DNA from: Steromphala cineraria
Taxonomy: Eukaryota; Mollusca; Gastropoda; Trochida; Trochidae
Direction of reading: 5' to 3'
NCBI GenBank assembly: GCA_916613615.1
Contig: OU744727.1
Span: 19,538,093-19,602,092 of the forward strand
Length of the DNA: 64,000 nt
Both the position numbers and the translations under genes were made by a program. Shown piece by piece: positions 36,341-48,880 of the stretch (the stretch's first letter is position 1; the number at the start of each line of letters is the position of its first letter). The notes under the pieces were generated by a model. The model made no database searches. It was given only the letters and a program-made list of their open reading frames with translations, and was not told the origin of the DNA.

Positions 36341-38208
36341 TTGTCAAAATTGTTCCCACGATGGAACTTTCTTAATATGGCTTGGATATGCACCAAAATG
36401 AGCTCAAATATACACAAAAATAAATGCTATCTGCTGGTGCCAACCAATCTTCTCACAGATTTTTAGTTTTTGTATAATTGGCTTAGATGCTACCTTTGTG
36501 TACATTTGAGCAGATATTGTCAAAATTGTTCCTACCATGGAATTTTCTTAATATGGCTTGGATATGCACCAAAATGAGCTCAAATGTACACAAAAATAAA
36601 TGCTATCTGCTGGTGCCAACCAATCTTCTCACAGATTTGTAACTTTTGTTTAAGTGGCTTTAGATGCGACCTTAATGTCCAGTTGAGCAGATATTGTCAA
36701 AATTGTTCCTACCATGGAATTTTCTTAATATGGCTTGGATATGCACCAAAATGAGCTCAAATGTACACAAAAATAAATGCTATCTGCTGGTGTCAACAAA
36801 TCTTCTCACAGATTTTTAGTTTTTGTATAATTGGATTTAGATGTGACTTTATGTACAGTTTAGCAGATATTGTCCAAATTGTACCCACCATGGAACTTTC
36901 TTAATATGGCTTGGATATGCACCAAAATGAGCTCAAATATACACAAAAATAAATGCTATCTGCTGGTGCAAACCAATCTTCTCACAGATTTTCAGCTTTT
37001 TTATAATTGGCTTTAGATTCGACCTTAATGTACAGTTTAGCAGATATTGTCAAAATTGTTCCCACCATGGAATTTTCTTAATATGGCTTGGATATGCACC
37101 AAAAAAAGCTCAGATGTACACAAAAATAAATGCTATCTGCTGGTGTCAACAAATTTTCTCACAGATTTTTAGTTTTTGTATAATTCGCTTTAGATGCGAC
37201 CTAAATGTACAGTTGAGAAGATATTGTCAAAACTGTTCCTACGATGCAATTTTTTAATATGGCTTGGATATGCACTAACATGAGCTCAAATGTACACAAA
37301 AACAAATGCTATCTGCTGGTGCTAACCAATCTTCTCACAGATTTTCACCTTTTTGTATAATTGGCTTAGATGCGACCTTAATGTACAGTTGAGCAGATAT
37401 TGTCAAAATTGTTCCCACCATGGAATTTTCTTAATATGGCTTGGATATGCACCAAATGAACTCAAATGTACACAAAAATAAATGCTATCTGCTGGTGTCA
37501 ACCAATCTTCTCACAGATTTTTAACTTTTGTATAATTGGCTTTAGATGAAACCTTAATGTACAGTTGAGCAGATATTGTCAAAATTGTTCCTACCATGGA
37601 ATTTTCTTAATATGGCTTGGATATGCACCAAAATGAGCTCAAATGTACACAAAAATAAATGCTATCTGCTGGTGCCAACCAATCTTCTCACAGATTTTCA
37701 ACTTTTGTATAATTGGCTTTAGATGAAACCTTAATGTACAGTTGAGCAGATATTGTCAAAATTTTTCCCACCATGGAATTTTTCAAATATGGCTTGAATA
37801 TGCACAAACATTAGCTCAAATGTACACAAAAATAAATGCTATCTGCTGGTGCCAAACAATCTTCTCACAGATTTTCAGCTTTTGTATAATTGGCTTTAGA
37901 TGCGACCTTAATGTACAGTTGAGCAGATATTGTCAAAATTGTTCCCACCATGGAATTTTCTTAATATGGCTTGGATAAGCACCAAAGAAAGCTCAGATGT
38001 ACACAAAAATAAATGCTATCTGCTGGGGTCAACAAATTTTCTCACAGATTTTCAGCTTTTGTATAATTGGCTTTAGATGCGACCTCAATGTACAGTTGAG
38101 CAGATATTGTCCAAATTGTTCCCACGATGGAATTTTCTTAATATGGCTTGGATATGCACCAAAATGAGCTCAAATATACACAAAATAAATGCTATCTGCT
38201 GGTGCCAA
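36341..38208 (+). repeat. Resumed partial copy of the 14-mer (matches 33,000-34,850)
   Basis: After the 6-mer pair the sequence rejoins the 14-mer order at an offset of about 3,359 bp (19 monomers). It repeats the TTTGTTTAAGTGGC monomer, the cassette (marker 37,243), the CCAAATGAACTC monomer and the AAGAAAGCTC / GGGGTCAAC pair. Private changes are TACCTTTGTGTACATTTGAG near 36,490, GTTTAGCAGATATTGTC near 37,035 and GAATTTTTCAAATATGG near 37,776. A missing A gives ACACAAAATAAATGC at 38,178. Confidence 0.8.
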
Positions 38209-40479
38209 CCAATCTTCTCACAGATTTTTAGTTTTTGTATAATTGGTTTAGATGCTAACTTATTTACAGTTGAGCAGATATTGTCAAAATTGTTCCCACG
38301 ATGGAACTTTCTTAAAGTGGCTTGGATATGCACAAAAAATGAGCTCAAATGTACACAAAAATAAATGTTATCTGCTGGTGCCAACCAATCTTCTCACAGA
38401 TTTTCAGCTTTTGTATAATTGGCTTTAGATGCGACCTTAATGTACAGTTGAGCAGATATTGTCAAAATTGTTCCCACCATGGAATTTTCTTACTATGGCT
38501 TGGATAAGCACCAAAAAAGCTCAGATGTACACAAAAATAAATGCTATCTGCTGGTGTCAACAAATTTTCTCACAGATTTTTAGTTTTTGTATAATTTGCT
38601 TTAGATGCGACCTTAATGTACAGTTGAGCAGATATTGTCAAAATTGTTCCCACCATGGAATTTTCTTAATATGGCTTGGATATGCACCAAAAAAAGCTCA
38701 GATGTACACAAAAATAAATGCTATCTGCTGGTGTCAACAAATTTTCTCACAGATTTTTAGTTTTTGTATAGTTCGCTTTAGATGCGACCTAAATGTACAG
38801 TTGAGAAGATATTGTCAAAACTGTTCCTACGATGCAATTTTTTAATATGGCTTGGATATGCACTAACATGAGCTCAAATGTACACAAAAACAAATGCTAT
38901 CTGCTGGTGCTAACCAATCTTCTCACAGATTTTCACCTTTTTGTATAATTGGCTTAGATGCGACCTTAATGTACAGTTGAGCAGATATTGTCAAAATTGT
39001 TCCCACCATGGAATTTTCTTAATATGGCTTGGATATGCACCAAATGAACTCAAATGTACACAAAAATAAATGCTATCTGCTGGTGTCAACCAATCTTCTC
39101 ACAGATTTTTAACTTTTGTATAATTGGCTTTAGATGAAACCTTAATGTACAGTTGAGCAGATATTGTCAAAATTGTTCCTACCATGGAATTTTCTTAATA
39201 TGGCTTGGATATGCACCAAAATGAGCTCAAATGTACACAAAAATAAATGCTATCTGCTGGTGCCAACCAATCTTCTCACAGATTTTCAGCTTTTGTATAA
39301 TTGGCTTTAGATGCGACCTCAATGTACAGTTGAGCAGATATTGTCAAAATTGTTCCCACGAAGGAATTTTCTTAATATGGCTTGGATATGCACCAACATG
39401 AGCTCAAATGTACACAAAAATAAATGCTATCTGCTGGTGCCAACCAATCTTCTCACAGATTTTTAGCCTTTGTGTTATTGGCTTTAGATGCGACCTTAAT
39501 GTACAGTTGAGCAGATATTGTCAAAATTGTTCCCATGATGAAATTTCCTTAATATGGCTTGGATATGCACCAAAATGAGCTCAAATGTACACAAAAATAA
39601 ATGCTATCTGCTGGTGCCAACCAATCTTCTCACAGTTTTTCAGCTTTTGTATAATTGGCTTTAGATGCAACCTTAATGTACAGTTGAGCAGATATTGTCA
39701 AAATTGTTCCTACCATGGAATTTTCTTAATATGGCTTGGATATGCACCAACATGAGCTCAAATGTACACAAAAATAAATGCTATCTGCTGGTGCCAACCA
39801 ATCTTCTCACAGATTTTCAGCTTTTGTATAATTGGCTTTAGATGCAACCTTAATGTACAGTTGAGCAGATATTGTCAAAATTGTTCCCACCATGGAATTT
39901 TGTAAATATGGCTTGAATATGCACAAAAATTAGCTCAAATGTACACAAAAATAAATGCTATCTGCTGGTGCCAAACAATCTTCTCACAGATTTTCAGCTT
40001 TTGTATAATTGGCTTTAGATGCGACCTTAATGTACAGTTGAGCAGATACTGTCAAAATTGTTCCCACCATGGAATTTTCTTAATATGGCTTGGATAAGCA
40101 CCAAAAAAAGCTCAAATGTACACACAAATAAATGCTATCTGCTGGTGCCAACCAATCTTCTCACAGATTTTCAGCTTTTGTATAATTGGCTTTAGATGCA
40201 ACCTTAATGTACAGTTGAGCAGATATTGTCAAAATTGTTCCCACCATGGAATTTTTTAAATATGGCTTGAATATGCACAAAAATTAGCTCAAATGTACAC
40301 AAAAATAAATGCTATCTGCTGGTGCCAAACAATCTTCTCACAGATTTTCAGCTTTTGTATAATTGGCTTTAGATGCGACCTTAATGTACAGTTGACGGAT
40401 ATTGTCAAAATTTTTCCCACCATGGAATTTTCTTAATATGGCTTGGATAAGCACCAAAAAAAGCTCAGATGTACACAAA
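38209..40479 (+). repeat. Mixed block; cassette (38,831) and source of the 46.6-47.7 kb block
   Basis: Thirteen monomers. The left part joins the GATGCTAACTTATTTACAG class directly to CTTAAAGTGGCTTGG (a deletion relative to 10.7-10.9 kb). Next comes a CTTACTATGG monomer and the cassette with its marker at 38,831 and a private TATAGTTCGC change. The right part, about 39,330-40,480, corresponds in order to about 46,590-47,740, with CCATGATGAAATTTCC, TGGAATTTTGTAAATATGG, GCAGATACTGTCAAAATTG and the TTGACGG monomer (40,392). Confidence 0.7.
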
Positions 40480-41897
40480 AATAAATGCTATCTGCTGGTG
40501 CCAACCAATCTTCTCACAGAATTTTAGTTTTTGTATAATTGGTTTAGATGCTAACTTAATATACAGTTGAGCAGATATTGTCAAAATTGTTCCCACGATG
40601 GAATTTTCTTAATATTGCTTGGATATGCACCAAAATGAGCTCAAATGTACACACAAATAAATGCTATCTGCTGGTGCCAACAAATCTTCTAACAGATTTT
40701 TAGTTGTTTTTTTTATAATTGGCTTTAAATGTGACTTTATGTACAGTTGAGCAGATATTGTCCAAATTGTTCCCACAATGGAACTTTCTTAATATGGCTT
40801 GGATATGCACCAAAATGAGCTCAAATGTACACAAAAATAAATGCTATCTGCTGGTGCCAACCAATCTTCTCACAGATTTTCAGCTTTTGTATAATTGGCT
40901 TTGGATGCGACCTTAATGTACAGTTGAGCAGATATTGTCAAAATTGTTCCCACCATGGAATTTTCTTAATATGGCTTGGATAAGCACCAAAAAAAGCTCA
41001 GATGTACACAAAAATAAATGCTATCTGCTGGTGTCAACAAATTTTCTCACAGATTTTTAGTTTTTGTATAATTTGCTTTAGATGCGACCGTAATGTACAG
41101 TTGAGCAGATATTGTCAAAATTGTTCCTACGATGGAATTTTCTTAATATGGCTTGGATATGCACCAACATGAGCTCAAATGTACACACAAATGAATGCTA
41201 TCTGCTGGTGCCAACCAATCTTCTCACAGATTTTCAGCTTTTGTATAATTGGCTTTAGATGCGACCTCAATGTACAGTTGAGCAGATATTGTCAAAATTG
41301 TTCCCACGATGGATTGTTTTTAATATGGCTTGGATATGCACCAACATGAGCTCAAATTTACACACAAATAAATGCTATCTGCTGGTGCCAACCAATCTTC
41401 TCACAGATTTTCAGCTTTTGTATAATTGGCTTTAGATGCAACCTTAATGTACAGTTGAGCAGATATTGTCAAAATTTTTCCCACCATGGAATTTGTTAAA
41501 TATGGCTTGAATATGCACCAAAATGAGCTCAAATGTACACACAAATAAATGCTATCTGCTGGTGCCAAACAATCTTCTCACAGATTTTCAGCTTTTGTTT
41601 AATTGGCTTTAGATGCGACCTTAATGTACAGTTGAGCAGATATTGTCAAAATTGTTCCCACGATGGAATTTTCTTAATATGGCTTGGATAAGCACCAAAA
41701 AAAGCTCAGATGTACACAAAAATAAATGCTATCTGCTGGTGTCAACAAATTTTCTCACAGATTTTTAGTTTTTGTATAATTTGCTTTAGATGCGACCTTA
41801 ATGTACAGTTGAGCAGATATTGTCAAAATTGTTCCCACGATGGAATTTTCTTAATATGGCTTGGATAAGCACCAAAATGAGCTCAAATGTACACAAA
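40480..41897 (+). repeat. 8-monomer HOR, copy 1 (1,418 bp)
   Basis: First of three tandem copies of 8 x 177.25 bp. The order runs through GATGCTAACTTAATATAC, TAATATTGCTTGG, TTAGTTG-poly(T) with GCTTTAAATGTGACTT, GGCTTTGGATGCG, TTTGCTTTAG, GATGGATTGTTTTT and TTTGTTAAATATGG with TTTTTCCCACC. Copy-specific bases are TGTCAAAATTG near 40,579, CTTCTAACAG near 40,686 and TTTTGTTTAATTGG near 41,595. Confidence 0.88.
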
Positions 41898-43315
41898 AAT
41901 AAATGCTATCTGCTGGTGCCAACCAATCTTCTCACAGATTTTTAGTTTTTGTATAATTGGTTTAGATGCTAACTTAATATACAGTTGAGCAGATATTGTT
42001 AAAATTGTTCCCACGATGGAATTTTCTTAATATTGCTTGGATATGCACCAAAATGAGCTCAAATGTACACACAAATAAATGCTATCTGCTGGTGCCAACA
42101 AATCTTCTGACAGATTTTTAGTTGTTTTTTTTATAATTGGCTTTAAATGTGACTTTATGTACAGTTGAGCAGATATTGTCCAAATTGTTCCCACAATGGA
42201 ACTTTCTTAATATGGCTTGGATATGCACCAAAATGAGCTCAAATGTACACAAAAATAAATGCTATCTGCTGGTGCCAACCAATCTTCTCACAGATTTTCA
42301 GCTTTTGTATAATTGGCTTTGGATGCGACCTTAATGTACAGTTGAGCAGATATTGTCAAAATTGTTCCCACCATGGAATTTTCTTAATATGGCTTGGATA
42401 AGCACCAAAAAAAGCTCAGATGTACACAAAAATAAATGCTATCTGCTGGTGTCAACAAATTTTCTCACAGATTTTTAGTTTTTGTATAATTTGCTTTAGA
42501 TGCGACCGTAATGTACAGTTGAGCAGATATTGTCAAAATTGTTCCTACGATGGAATTTTCTTAATATGGCTTGGATATGCACCAACATGAGCTCAAATGT
42601 ACACACAAATGAATGCTATCTGCTGGTGCCAACCAATCTTCTCACAGATTTTCAGCTTTTGTATAATTGGCTTTAGATGCGACCTCAATGTACAGTTGAG
42701 CAGATATTGTCAAAATTGTTCCCACGATGGATTGTTTTTAATATGGCTTGGATATGCACCAACATGAGCTCAAATTTACACACAAATAAATGCTATCTGC
42801 TGGTGCCAACCAATCTTCTCACAGATTTTCAGCTTTTGTATAATTGGCTTTAGATGCAACCTTAATGTACAGTTGAGCAGATATTGTCAAAATTTTTCCC
42901 ACCATGGAATTTGTTAAATATGGCTTGAATATGCACCAAAATGAGCTCAAATGTACACACAAATAAATGCTATCTGCTGGTGCCAAACAATCTTCTCACA
43001 GATTTTCAGCTTTTGTATAATTGGCTTTAGATGCGACCTTAATGTACAGTTGAGCAGATATTGTCAAAATTGTTCCCACGATGGAATTTTCTTAATATGG
43101 CTTGGATAAGCACCAAAAAAAGCTCAGATGTACACAAAAATAAATGCTATCTGCTGGTGTCAACAAATTTTCTCACAGATTTTTAGTTTTTGTATAATTT
43201 GCTTTAGATGCGACCTTAATGTACAGTTGAGCAGATATTGTCAAAATTGTTCCCACGATGGAATTTTCTTAATATGGCTTGGATAAGCACCAAAATGAGC
43301 TCAAATGTACACAAA
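41898..43315 (+). repeat. 8-monomer HOR, copy 2 (1,418 bp), chimeric
   Basis: Middle copy. Its left part shares TGTTAAAATTG (41,998) and CTTCTGACAG (42,105) with copy 3, while its right part shares GACCGTAATG (42,504) and ACACACAAATGAATGC with copy 1. This is the pattern expected if the last duplication had its breakpoint inside the unit as drawn here. Confidence 0.88.
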
Positions 43316-44733
43316 AATAAATGCTATCTGCTGGTGCCAACCAATCTTCTCACAGATTTTTAGTTTTTGTATAATTGGTTTAGATGCTAACTTAATATAC
43401 AGTTGAGCAGATATTGTTAAAATTGTTCCCACGATGGAATTTTCTTAATATTGCTTGGATATGCACCAAAATGAGCTCAAATGTACACACAAATAAATGC
43501 TATCTGCTGGTGCCAACAAATCTTCTGACAGATTTTTAGTTGTTTTTTTTATAATTGGCTTTAAATGTGACTTTATGTACAGTTGAGCAGATATTGTCCA
43601 AATTGTTCCCACAATGGAACTTTCTTAATATGGCTTGGATATGCACCAAAATGAGCTCAAATGTACACAAAAATAAATGCTATCTGCTGGTGCCAACCAA
43701 TCTTCTCACAGATTTTCAGCTTTTGTATAATTGGCTTTGGATGCGACCTTAATGTACAGTTGAGCAGATATTGTCAAAATTGTTCCCACCATGGAATTTT
43801 CTTAATATGGCTTGGATAAGCACCAAAAAAAGCTCAGATGTACACAAAAATAAATGCTATCTGCTGGTGTCAACAAATTTTCTCACAGATTTTTAGTTTT
43901 TGTATAATTTGCTTTAGATGCGACCTTAATGTACAGTTGAGCAGATATTGTCAAAATTGTTCCTACGATGGAATTTTCTTAATATGGCTTGGATATGCAC
44001 CAACATGAGCTCAAATGTACACAAAAATGAATGCTATCTGCTGGTGCCAACCAATCTTCTCACAGATTTTCAGCTTTTGTATAATTGGCTTTAGATGCGA
44101 CCTCAATGTACAGTTGAGCAGATATTGTCAAAATTGTTCCCACGATGGATTGTTTTTAAAATGGCTTGGATATGCACCAACATGAGCTCAAATTTACACA
44201 CAAATAAATGCTATCTGCTGGTGCCAACCAATCTTCTCACAGATTTTCAGCTTTTGTATAATTGGCTTTAGATGCAACCTTAATGTACAGTTGAGCAGAT
44301 ATTGTCAAAATTTTTCCCACCATGGAATTTGTTAAATATGGCTTGAATATGCACCAAAATGAGCTCAAATTTACACACAAATAAATGCTATCTGCTGGTG
44401 CCAACCAATCTTCTCACAGATTTTCAGCTTTTGTATAATTGGCTTTGGATGCGACCTTAATGTACAGTTGAGCAGATATTGTCAAAATTGTTCCCACGAT
44501 GGAATTTTCTTAATATGGCTTGGATAAGCACCAAAAAAAGCTCAGATGTACACAAAAATAAATGCTATCTGCTGGTGTCAACAAATTTTCTCACAGATTT
44601 TTAGTTTTTGTATAATTTGCTTTAGATGCGACCTTAATGTACAGTTGAGCAGATATTGTCAAAATTGTTCCCACGATGGAATTTTCTTAATATGGCTTGG
44701 ATAAGCACCAAAATGAGCTCAAATATACACAAA
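43316..44733 (+). repeat. 8-monomer HOR, copy 3 (1,418 bp)
   Basis: Third copy. It has GACCTTAATG near 43,922 and ACACAAAAATGAATGC near 44,012, where copies 1 and 2 have GACCGTAATG and ACACACAAATGAATGC. Private changes are TTTTTAAAATGGC near 44,152, ATTTACACACAAATAAATG near 44,370 and CCAACCAATC / GGCTTTGGATG near 44,402-44,450. Similarity to the 8-mer continues a little beyond this copy and ends by about 44,960. Confidence 0.85.
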
Positions 44734-45814
44734 AATAAATGCTATCTGCTGGTGCCAACCAATCTTCTCACAGATTTTTAGTTTTTGTATAATTGGTTTA
44801 GATGCTAACTTAATGTACAGTTGAGCAGATATTGTCAAAATTGTTCCCACGATGGAATTTTCTTAATATGGCTTGGATATGCACCAAAATGAGCTCAAAT
44901 GTACACAAAAATAAATGCTATCTGCTGGTGCCAACAAATCTTCTCACAGATTTTTAGTTTTTGTATAATTGGATTTAGATGTGACTTTATGTACAGTTTA
45001 GCAGATATTGTCCAAACTGTTCCCACCATGGAACTTTCTTAATATGGCTTGGATATGCACCAAAATGAGCTCAAATATACACAAAAATAAATGCTATCTG
45101 CTGGTGCAAACCAATCTTCTCACAGATTTTCAGCTTTTTTACAATTGGCTTTAGATTCGACCTTAATGTACAGTTGAGCAGATATTGTCAAAATTGTTCC
45201 CACCATGGAATTTTCTTAATATGGCTTGGATATGCCCAAAAAAAAGCTCAGATATACACAAAAATAAATGCTATCTGCTGGTGTCAACAAATTTTCTCAC
45301 AGATTTTTAGTTTTTGTATAATTCGCTTTAGATGCGACCTAAATGTACAGTTGAGAAGATATTGTCAAAACTGTTCCTACGATGCAATTTTTTAATATGG
45401 CTTGGATATGCACTAACATGAGCTCAAATGTACACAAAAACAAATGCTATCTGCTGGTGCTAACCAATCTTCTCATAGATTTTTACCTTTTTGTATAATT
45501 GGCTTAGATGCGACCTTAATGTACAGTTGAGCAGATATTGTCAAAATTGTTCCCACCATGGAATTTTCTTAATATGGCTTGGATATGCACCAAATGAACT
45601 CAAATGTACACAAAAATAAATGCTATCTGCTGGTGTCAACCAATCTTCTCACAGATTTTAAACTTTTGTATAATTGGCTTTAGATGCAACCTTAATGTAC
45701 AGTTGAGCAGATATTGTCAAAATTGTTCCCACCATGGAATTTTGTAAATATGGCTTGAATATGCACCAAAATTAGCTCAAATGTACACAAAAATAAATGC
45801 TATCTGCTGGTGCC
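44734..45814 (+). repeat. Cassette block, marker at 45,381
   Basis: Six monomers carrying the recurrent cassette: GTTTAGCAGATATTGTCC with CCATGGAACTTTC, then AAAAAAGCTCAGATATACAC, then GATGCAATTTTTT (45,381), then ACTAACATGAG, then CCAAATGAACTC. Private changes are TTTTTTACAATTGG near 45,134 and ATGCCCAAAAAAAAGC near 45,232. Confidence 0.75.
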
Positions 45815-47740
45815 AAACAATCTTCTCACAGATTTTCAGCTTTTGTATAATTGGCTTTAGATGCGACCTTAATGTACAGTTGAGCAGATAATGTCAAAAT
45901 TGTTCCCACCATGGAATTTTCTTAATATGGCTTGGATAAGCACCAAAAAAAGCTCAGATGTACACAAAAATAAATGCTATCTGCTGGTGCCAACCAATCT
46001 TCTCACAGATTTTTAGTTTTTGTATAATTGGTTTAGATGCTTACTTAATATACAGTTGAGCAGATATTGTCAAAATTGTTCCCACGATGGAATTTTCTTA
46101 ATATGGCTTGGATATGCACCAAAATGAGCTCAAATGTACACACAAATAAATGCTATCTACTGGTGCCAACAAATCTTCTAACAGATTTTTAGTTTTTTTT
46201 TTATAATTGGCTTTAAATGTGACTTTATGTACAGTTGAGCAGATATTGTCCAAATTGTTCCCACAATTGAACTTTCTTAATATGGCTTGGATATGCACCA
46301 AAATGAGCTCAAATGTACACAAAAATAAATGCTATCTGCTGGTGCCAACCAATCTTCTCACAGATTTTCAGCTTTTGCATAATTGGCTTTAGATGCGACC
46401 TTAATGTACAGTTGAGCAGATATTGTCAAAATTGTTCCTACGATGGAATTTTCTTAATATGGCTTGGATATGCACCAACATGAGCTCAAATGTACACACA
46501 AATGAATGCTATCTGCTGGTGCCAACCAATCTTCTCACATATTTTCAGCTTTTGTATAATTGGCTTTAGATGCGACCTCAATGTACAGTTGAGCAGATAT
46601 TGTCAAAATTGTTCCCACGATGGAATTTTCTTAATATGGCTTGGATATGCACCAACATGAGCTCAAATGTACACAAAAATAAATGCTATCTGCTGGTGCC
46701 AACCAATCTTCTCACAGCTTTTTAGCCTTTGTGTTATTGGCTTTAGATGCGACCTTAATGTACAGTTGAGCAGATATTGTCAAAATTGTTCCCATGATGA
46801 CATTTCCTTAATATGGCTTGGATATGCCCCAAAATGAGCTCAAATGTACACAAAAATAAATGCTATCTGCTGGTGCCAACCAATCTTCTCACAGTTTTTT
46901 AACTTTTGTATAATTGGCTTTAGATGCAACCTTAATGTACAGTTGAGCAGATATTGTCAAAATTGTTCCTACCATGGAATTTTCTTAATATGGCTTGGAT
47001 ATGCACCAACATGAGCTCAAATGTACACAAAAATAAATGCTATCTGCTGGTGCCAACCAATCTTCTTACAGATTTTCAGCTTTTGTATAATTGGCTTTAG
47101 ATGCAACCTTAATGTACAGTTGAGCAGATATTGTCAAAATTGTTCCCACCATGGAATTTTGTAAATATGGCTTGAATATGCACAAAAATTAGCTCAAATG
47201 TACACAAAAATAAATGCTATCTGCTGGTGCCAAACAATCTTCTCACAGATTTTCAGCTTTTGTATAATTGGCTTTAGGTGCGACCTTAATGTACAGTTGA
47301 GCAGATACTGTCAAAATTGTTCCCACCATGGAATTTTCTTAATATGGCTTGGATAAGCACCAAAAAAAGCTCAAATGTACACACAAATAAATGCTATCTG
47401 CTGGTGCAAACCAATCTTCTCACAGATTTTCAGCTTTTGTATAATTGGCTTTAGATGCAACCTTAATGTACAGTTGAGCAGATATTGTCAAAATTGTTCC
47501 CACCATGGAATTTTTTAAATATGGCTTGAATATGCAAAAAAATTAGCTCAAATGTACACAAAAATAAATGCTATCTGCTGGTGCCAAACAATCTTCTCAC
47601 AGATTTTCAGCTTTTGTATAATTGGCTTTAGATGCGACCTTAATGTACAGTTGACGGATATTGTCAAAATTTTTCCCACCATGGAATTTTCTTAATATGG
47701 CTTGGATAAGCACCAAAAAAAGCTCAGATGTACACAAAAA
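45815..47740 (+). repeat. Composite of two long-range block copies
   Basis: The left part, about 45,815-46,885, corresponds to 15,240-16,310 (offset near 30,575). The right part, about 46,590-47,740, corresponds to 39,330-40,480 (offset near 7,260). The two correspondences overlap around the CCCATGATGA monomer, here CCATGATGACATTTCC (46,792). Private changes are CACAATTGAAC near 46,262, TTTTGCATAATTGG near 46,373, CACAGCTTTTTAGCC near 46,714 and GGCTTTAGGTGCGACC near 47,271. The TTGACGG monomer lies at 47,651. Confidence 0.75.
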
Positions 47741-47814
47741 TAAATGCTATCTGCTGGTGTCAACAAATTTTCTCACAGATTTTTAGTTTTTGTATAATTT
47801 GCTTTAGATGCGAC

Positions 47815-47836
47815 CTTAATGTACATGTACAGTTGA
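47815..47836 (+). repeat. 6-bp microduplication of TGTACA
   Basis: The monomer here reads AATGTACATGTACAGTTGAG where all others read AATGTACAGTTGAG. The insert is a direct duplication of TGTACA, itself a palindrome. It is the only such case I saw in the window. Confidence 0.85.
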
Positions 47837-48283
47837 GCAGATATTGTCAAAATTGTTCCCACGATGGAATTTTCTTAATATGGCTTGGATAAGCACCAAA
47901 ATGAGCTCAAATATACACAAAAATAAATGCTATCTGCTGGTGCCAACCAATCTTCTCACAGATTTTTAGTTTTTGTATAATTGGTTTAGATGCTAACTTA
48001 ATGTACAGTTGAGCAGATATTGTCAAAATTGTTCCCACGATGGAATGTTCTTAATATGGCTTGGATATGCACCAAAATGAGCTCAAATGTACACAAAAAT
48101 AAATGCTATCTGCTGGTGCCAACAAATCTTCTCACAGATTTTTAGTTTTTGTATAATTGGATTTAGATGTGAATTTATGTACAGTTTAGCAGATATTGTC
48201 CAAATTGTTCCCACGATGGAACTTTCTTAATATGGCTTGGATATGCACCAAAATGAGCCCAAATATACACAAAAATAAATGCT

Positions 48284-48420
48284 ATCTGCTGGTGCAAACC
48301 AATCTTCTCACAGATTTTCAGCTTTTTTATAATTGTCAAAATTGTTCCCACCATGGAATTTTCTTAATATGGCTTGGATATGCACCAAAAAAAGCTCAGA
48401 TGTACACAAAAATAAATGCT
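48284..48420 (+). repeat. Shortened monomer (137 bp) with a 40-bp internal deletion
   Basis: The anchor ATCTGCTGG starts at 48,284 and next at 48,421, so this monomer is 137 bp rather than 177. TTTTTTATAATT is joined directly to GTCAAAATTGTTCCC near 48,334. The missing 40 bases run from GGCTTTAG through the second TGTACA and the AGCAGATA arm. ATT is present at both ends of the deleted stretch, so the junction has 3 bp of microhomology. The monomer retains TATCTGCT but has lost its inverted partner. Confidence 0.92.
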
Positions 48421-48880
48421 ATCTGCTGGTGTCATCAAATTTTATCACAGATTTTTAGTTTTTGTATAATTCGCTTTAGATGCGACCTAAATGTACAGTT
48501 GAGAAGATATTGTCAAAACTGTTCCTACGATGCAATTTTTTAATATGGCTTGGATATGCACTAACATGAGCTCAAATGTACACAAAAACAAATGCTATCT
48601 GCTGGTGCTAACCAATCTTCTCAAAGATGTTTACCTTTTTGTATAATTGGCTTAGATGCGACCTTAATGTACAGTTGAGCAGATATTGTCAAAATTGTTC
48701 CCACCATGGAATTTTCTTAATATGGCTTGGATATGCACCACAATGAACTCAAATGTACACAAAAATAAATGCTATCTGCTGGTGTCAACCAATCTTCTCA
48801 CAGATTTTTAACTTTTGTATAATTGGCTTTAGATGCAACCTTAATGTACAGTTGAGCAGATATTGTCAAAATTGTTCCTA

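Larger units (their letters stand above)
47741..48880 (+). repeat. Mixed block with shortened monomer and cassette marker 48,529
   Basis: Monomers follow the order seen near 44.6-45.7 kb: CACCAAAATGAGCTCAAATA, GATGCTAACTTAATG, ATTTAGATGTGAATTT, CCATGG or ACGATGGAACTTTC, then the cassette. A 40-bp deletion removes part of the second cassette monomer. Other private changes are GGAATGTTCTTAAT near 48,042, ATGAGCCCAAATA near 48,252, GTGTCATCAAATTTTATCAC near 48,429 and CTCAAAGATGTTTACC near 48,620. Confidence 0.75.

Noticed and set aside
38085..38384. 99-codon reverse-strand open frame
   Set aside because: It exists because a missing A near 38,178 and a deletion joining two monomer classes bring reverse-strand frames together. 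There is no independent support for coding.
38459..38845. 128-codon open frame as a possible gene
   Set aside because: It spans two cassette-type monomers and arises because CACCAAAAAAGCTCAG has lost one A near 38,513, which joins two frames. The peptide is the same 59-residue periodic product as elsewhere.
45301..45345. CENP-B-box-like TTCGCTTTAGATGCGA in cassette monomers
   Set aside because: It matches TTCG and the spaced A, but the required CGGG is absent (TGCG), and the sequence is confined to one monomer class.
48196..48543. 115-codon fused open frame
   Set aside because: It is created by the 40-bp deletion near 48,334, which changes the reading phase. It is a consequence of the deletion, not a conserved gene.
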